This document shows, piece after piece, positions 62,909 to 64,000 of a stretch of 64,000 nucleotides of DNA (positions are counted from its first letter, which is position 1; every line of letters begins with the position of its first letter). Source of the DNA: Nitrosomonas communis. Lineage in GTDB: Bacteria > Pseudomonadota > Gammaproteobacteria > Burkholderiales > Nitrosomonadaceae. The notes under the pieces were generated by a model. It was not told the DNA's origin. It did no database searches and saw only the letters and a list, made by a program, of their open reading frames with translations. The stretch lies in contig NZ_CP011451.1 in the NCBI RefSeq assembly GCF_001007935.1, positions 434,001-498,000 of the forward strand, in the 5' to 3' direction. The translations under genes and the position numbers were made by a program.

Positions 62909-63234
62909 ATAGGAATGATAAGGTTACTACAAATTTAGCTTCGGCCAAGATTATAAAAACTTTAGCTTCTTTTTGAAGCAATCGAAATAAACATTGCTAC
63001 CATTCGACATAAAGCAGTTACCCACAACCTTATCCCCGAAATTTGTGGATAATAAAATCAGAATATTTCCCATCTTTAGAGATATATTTCCAACACGATG
63101 GAATATCCGAGCTAGCCATCCTTCTTTTTTGTTAACATATAATTAGAAAATATGACATACATCATTACTTTTATTAATAATTAATGCTAAAAGTTTAGAA
63201 AATATTCAAATTTTATTAGTTATTTGTTAGCGCT
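62909..63234. other. AT-rich region between mor and the next gene
   Basis: Includes a nested inverted repeat at 63021-63050 (cccacaa and ttgtgg, with ttatcc and ggataa inside). In Mu the middle promoter bound by Mor lies after mor, so this region could hold it. No other gene is seen. Confidence 0.45.
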
Positions 63235-64000
63235 ATGGAAAAAAATGCCACTCATACACCAATATATACAAAAACGCAAGGTGGAGTGATCGTTCAGACG
63301 GGCAATTCATCAAATTTCACTATGCGAGACTCATCTGCCTATCTTGCAATTAAGCAACGCGGGCTCGAATTGCAGGAACTGTACCGTAAGAATGATTTGG
63401 TGGTACACCCAGAATCCTATCTGTCGAAGTTGATTGAAGATACAGCAATGCTCTCAGATGCTTGGCTCTGCAACGATGAGGGACACATGAAGATATCGTA
63501 TCTATTCAGCGCAAGTCAGCTTAATCGTATAGCAACGGCAGCATTGCCTCTTAGAGTATCGGAGCAGGCTAAGGAATATCTTAGCGCGTTGTTAATTGGA
63601 AGCTTAGATCTTTTAAACCGAGAACGATCAAAAGCGAAAGATACATTATGGGAGCTCGAACTTTGGCAAGCATTGGCCCGTATGGGTATGCATGCAACCC
63701 TTGAAGAACCAGATATCGTCGTTTCCTTTGATGGTGCGAGAATCGGTATTGCATGCAAGAAGTTCTATTCTGAAAATAACGTATCAAAAGTTCTTTCTCA
63801 AGCTGTTTCGCAATTAGAAGGAAACTTTGACTTTGGCATGATTGCAATAAACTTGGACGATCTCACGCCTCCTAACAATATTCTGAAGGCAACATCGATT
63901 GATCAAATGTTGGAGATGATTTCACAGCTCAATTTTTCATTTATCAGAAGGCATGAGAGACATTTCCGCAAGTACCTTGAGCCAGGCAGAGCGATTGCTG
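63235..64000 (+). CDS. Unknown phage-cargo protein with nuclease-like pattern (C-terminus outside window)
   Basis: The ATG at 63235 opens at least 255 codons to the window edge. A region at about residues 136-200 has the pattern of a PD-(D/E)XK nuclease fold: a helix with Glu140/Glu142 (TLWELELWQALARMGMHATL), then EPDIVVSFDGARIGIACKKF with Asp160 and Lys175, then a Gln-containing helix (KVLSQAVSQLEG). The residue before the lysine pair is Cys174 instead of the usual acidic residue. The gene is markedly more AT-rich than the phage early genes and lies after mor, a known site for accessory genes in Mu-like phages. I do not recognise a named family; a defence role is inference. Confidence 0.6.
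   Translation, partial: MEKNATHTPIYTKTQGGVIVQTGNSSNFTMRDSSAYLAIKQRGLELQELYRKNDLVVHPESYLSKLIEDTAMLSDAWLCNDEGHMKISYLFSASQLNRIATAALPLRVSEQAKEYLSALLIGSLDLLNRERSKAKDTLWELELWQALARMGMHATLEEPDIVVSFDGARIGIACKKFYSENNVSKVLSQAVSQLEGNFDFGMIAINLDDLTPPNNILKATSIDQMLEMISQLNFSFIRRHERHFRKYLEPGRAIA

Larger units (their letters stand above)
54615..64000 (+). mobile_element. Mu-like prophage, left (early) part
   Basis: The left end lies at about 54613-54615, where identity with the uninterrupted ISAzo13 copy stops (shared gacaaaggtaggtg, then the phage sequence tgggggtgtgattt). From there the gene order is that of Mu: transposase-binding end sites, divergent repressor and ner, A, B, a set of small early genes, gam, gemA and mor. 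The right end, lysis and structural genes are beyond the window. The 5-base target duplication cannot be checked without the right end. Confidence 0.92.

Noticed and set aside
63044..63052. Exact DnaA-box sequence (ttatccaca on the minus strand)
   Set aside because: A single box is expected by chance in a window of this size, and no cluster or AT-rich unwinding element with further boxes is present.
1..64000. CRISPR array or complete tRNA/rRNA genes
   Set aside because: No regularly spaced direct repeats of 24-40 bases with unique spacers were seen, and apart from the 3' tRNA half no structural RNA gene was recognised.

Overview
The window looks like a chromosomal stretch of an ammonia-oxidising betaproteobacterium of the Nitrosomonas type. 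The best single clue is a cytochrome P460 gene (38007-38603), a hydroxylamine/NO-oxidising c-type heme protein characteristic of these organisms. The conserved ftsK-lolA-rarA block and the rest of the housekeeping genes fit this placement. The assignment is inferred from protein recognition only; no search was run.

Layout. 1-7 kb: an IS5-type element cut by the window edge, then rarA, lolA and ftsK on the minus strand, with an eight-base tandem repeat between lolA and ftsK, then a secreted ankyrin-repeat protein. 7-15.6 kb: a pile of nested insertion sequences (an IS5-type element split by an IS110 element, an ISAzo13 element split by a second copy of the same IS110 element, and an IS630 element), with fragments of DUF2182 and UPF0149 genes. 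15.7-30.4 kb: a largely functional block with a small secreted protein, a membrane diguanylate cyclase, a membrane-anchored MutS-like ATPase, a four-gene adaptor/ATPase/two-permease ABC exporter, a three-repeat secreted protein and an L,D-transpeptidase lipoprotein. 30.4-50 kb: a decayed accessory region with remains of a heavy-metal RND efflux system, a broken toxin-antitoxin pair, phage-type small genes, IS200/IS630/ISL3/IS982 remnants, an IS3 element, an orphan umuD-like gene and the 3' half of a tRNA. Still apparently working there are cytochrome P460, an isochorismatase-like hydrolase, an ADP-ribosylglycohydrolase relative and a maltose-type O-acetyltransferase. 50.5-54.6 kb: an IS1380 transposase with an in-frame amber codon and a second, inverted ISAzo13/IS110 nest. 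54.6 kb to the end: the left (early) part of a Mu-like prophage that landed inside that ISAzo13 copy. It runs repressor, ner, transposase A, target activator B, small early genes, gam, gemA and mor, followed by an AT-rich gene of nuclease-like pattern that looks like phage cargo.

Main observations. Three 1629-bp copies of one IS110 element each carry a 164-nt noncoding segment bounded by a perfect 17-bp inverted repeat just upstream of the transposase; this is a strong candidate for the element's bridge RNA, and it contains short stretches resembling both insertion junctions. Two families of short non-autonomous palindromic elements are scattered between genes. The split ISAzo13 transposase frames are joined by a textbook AAAAAAG slippery site in both copies. 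The window stops before the phage lysis and structural genes.
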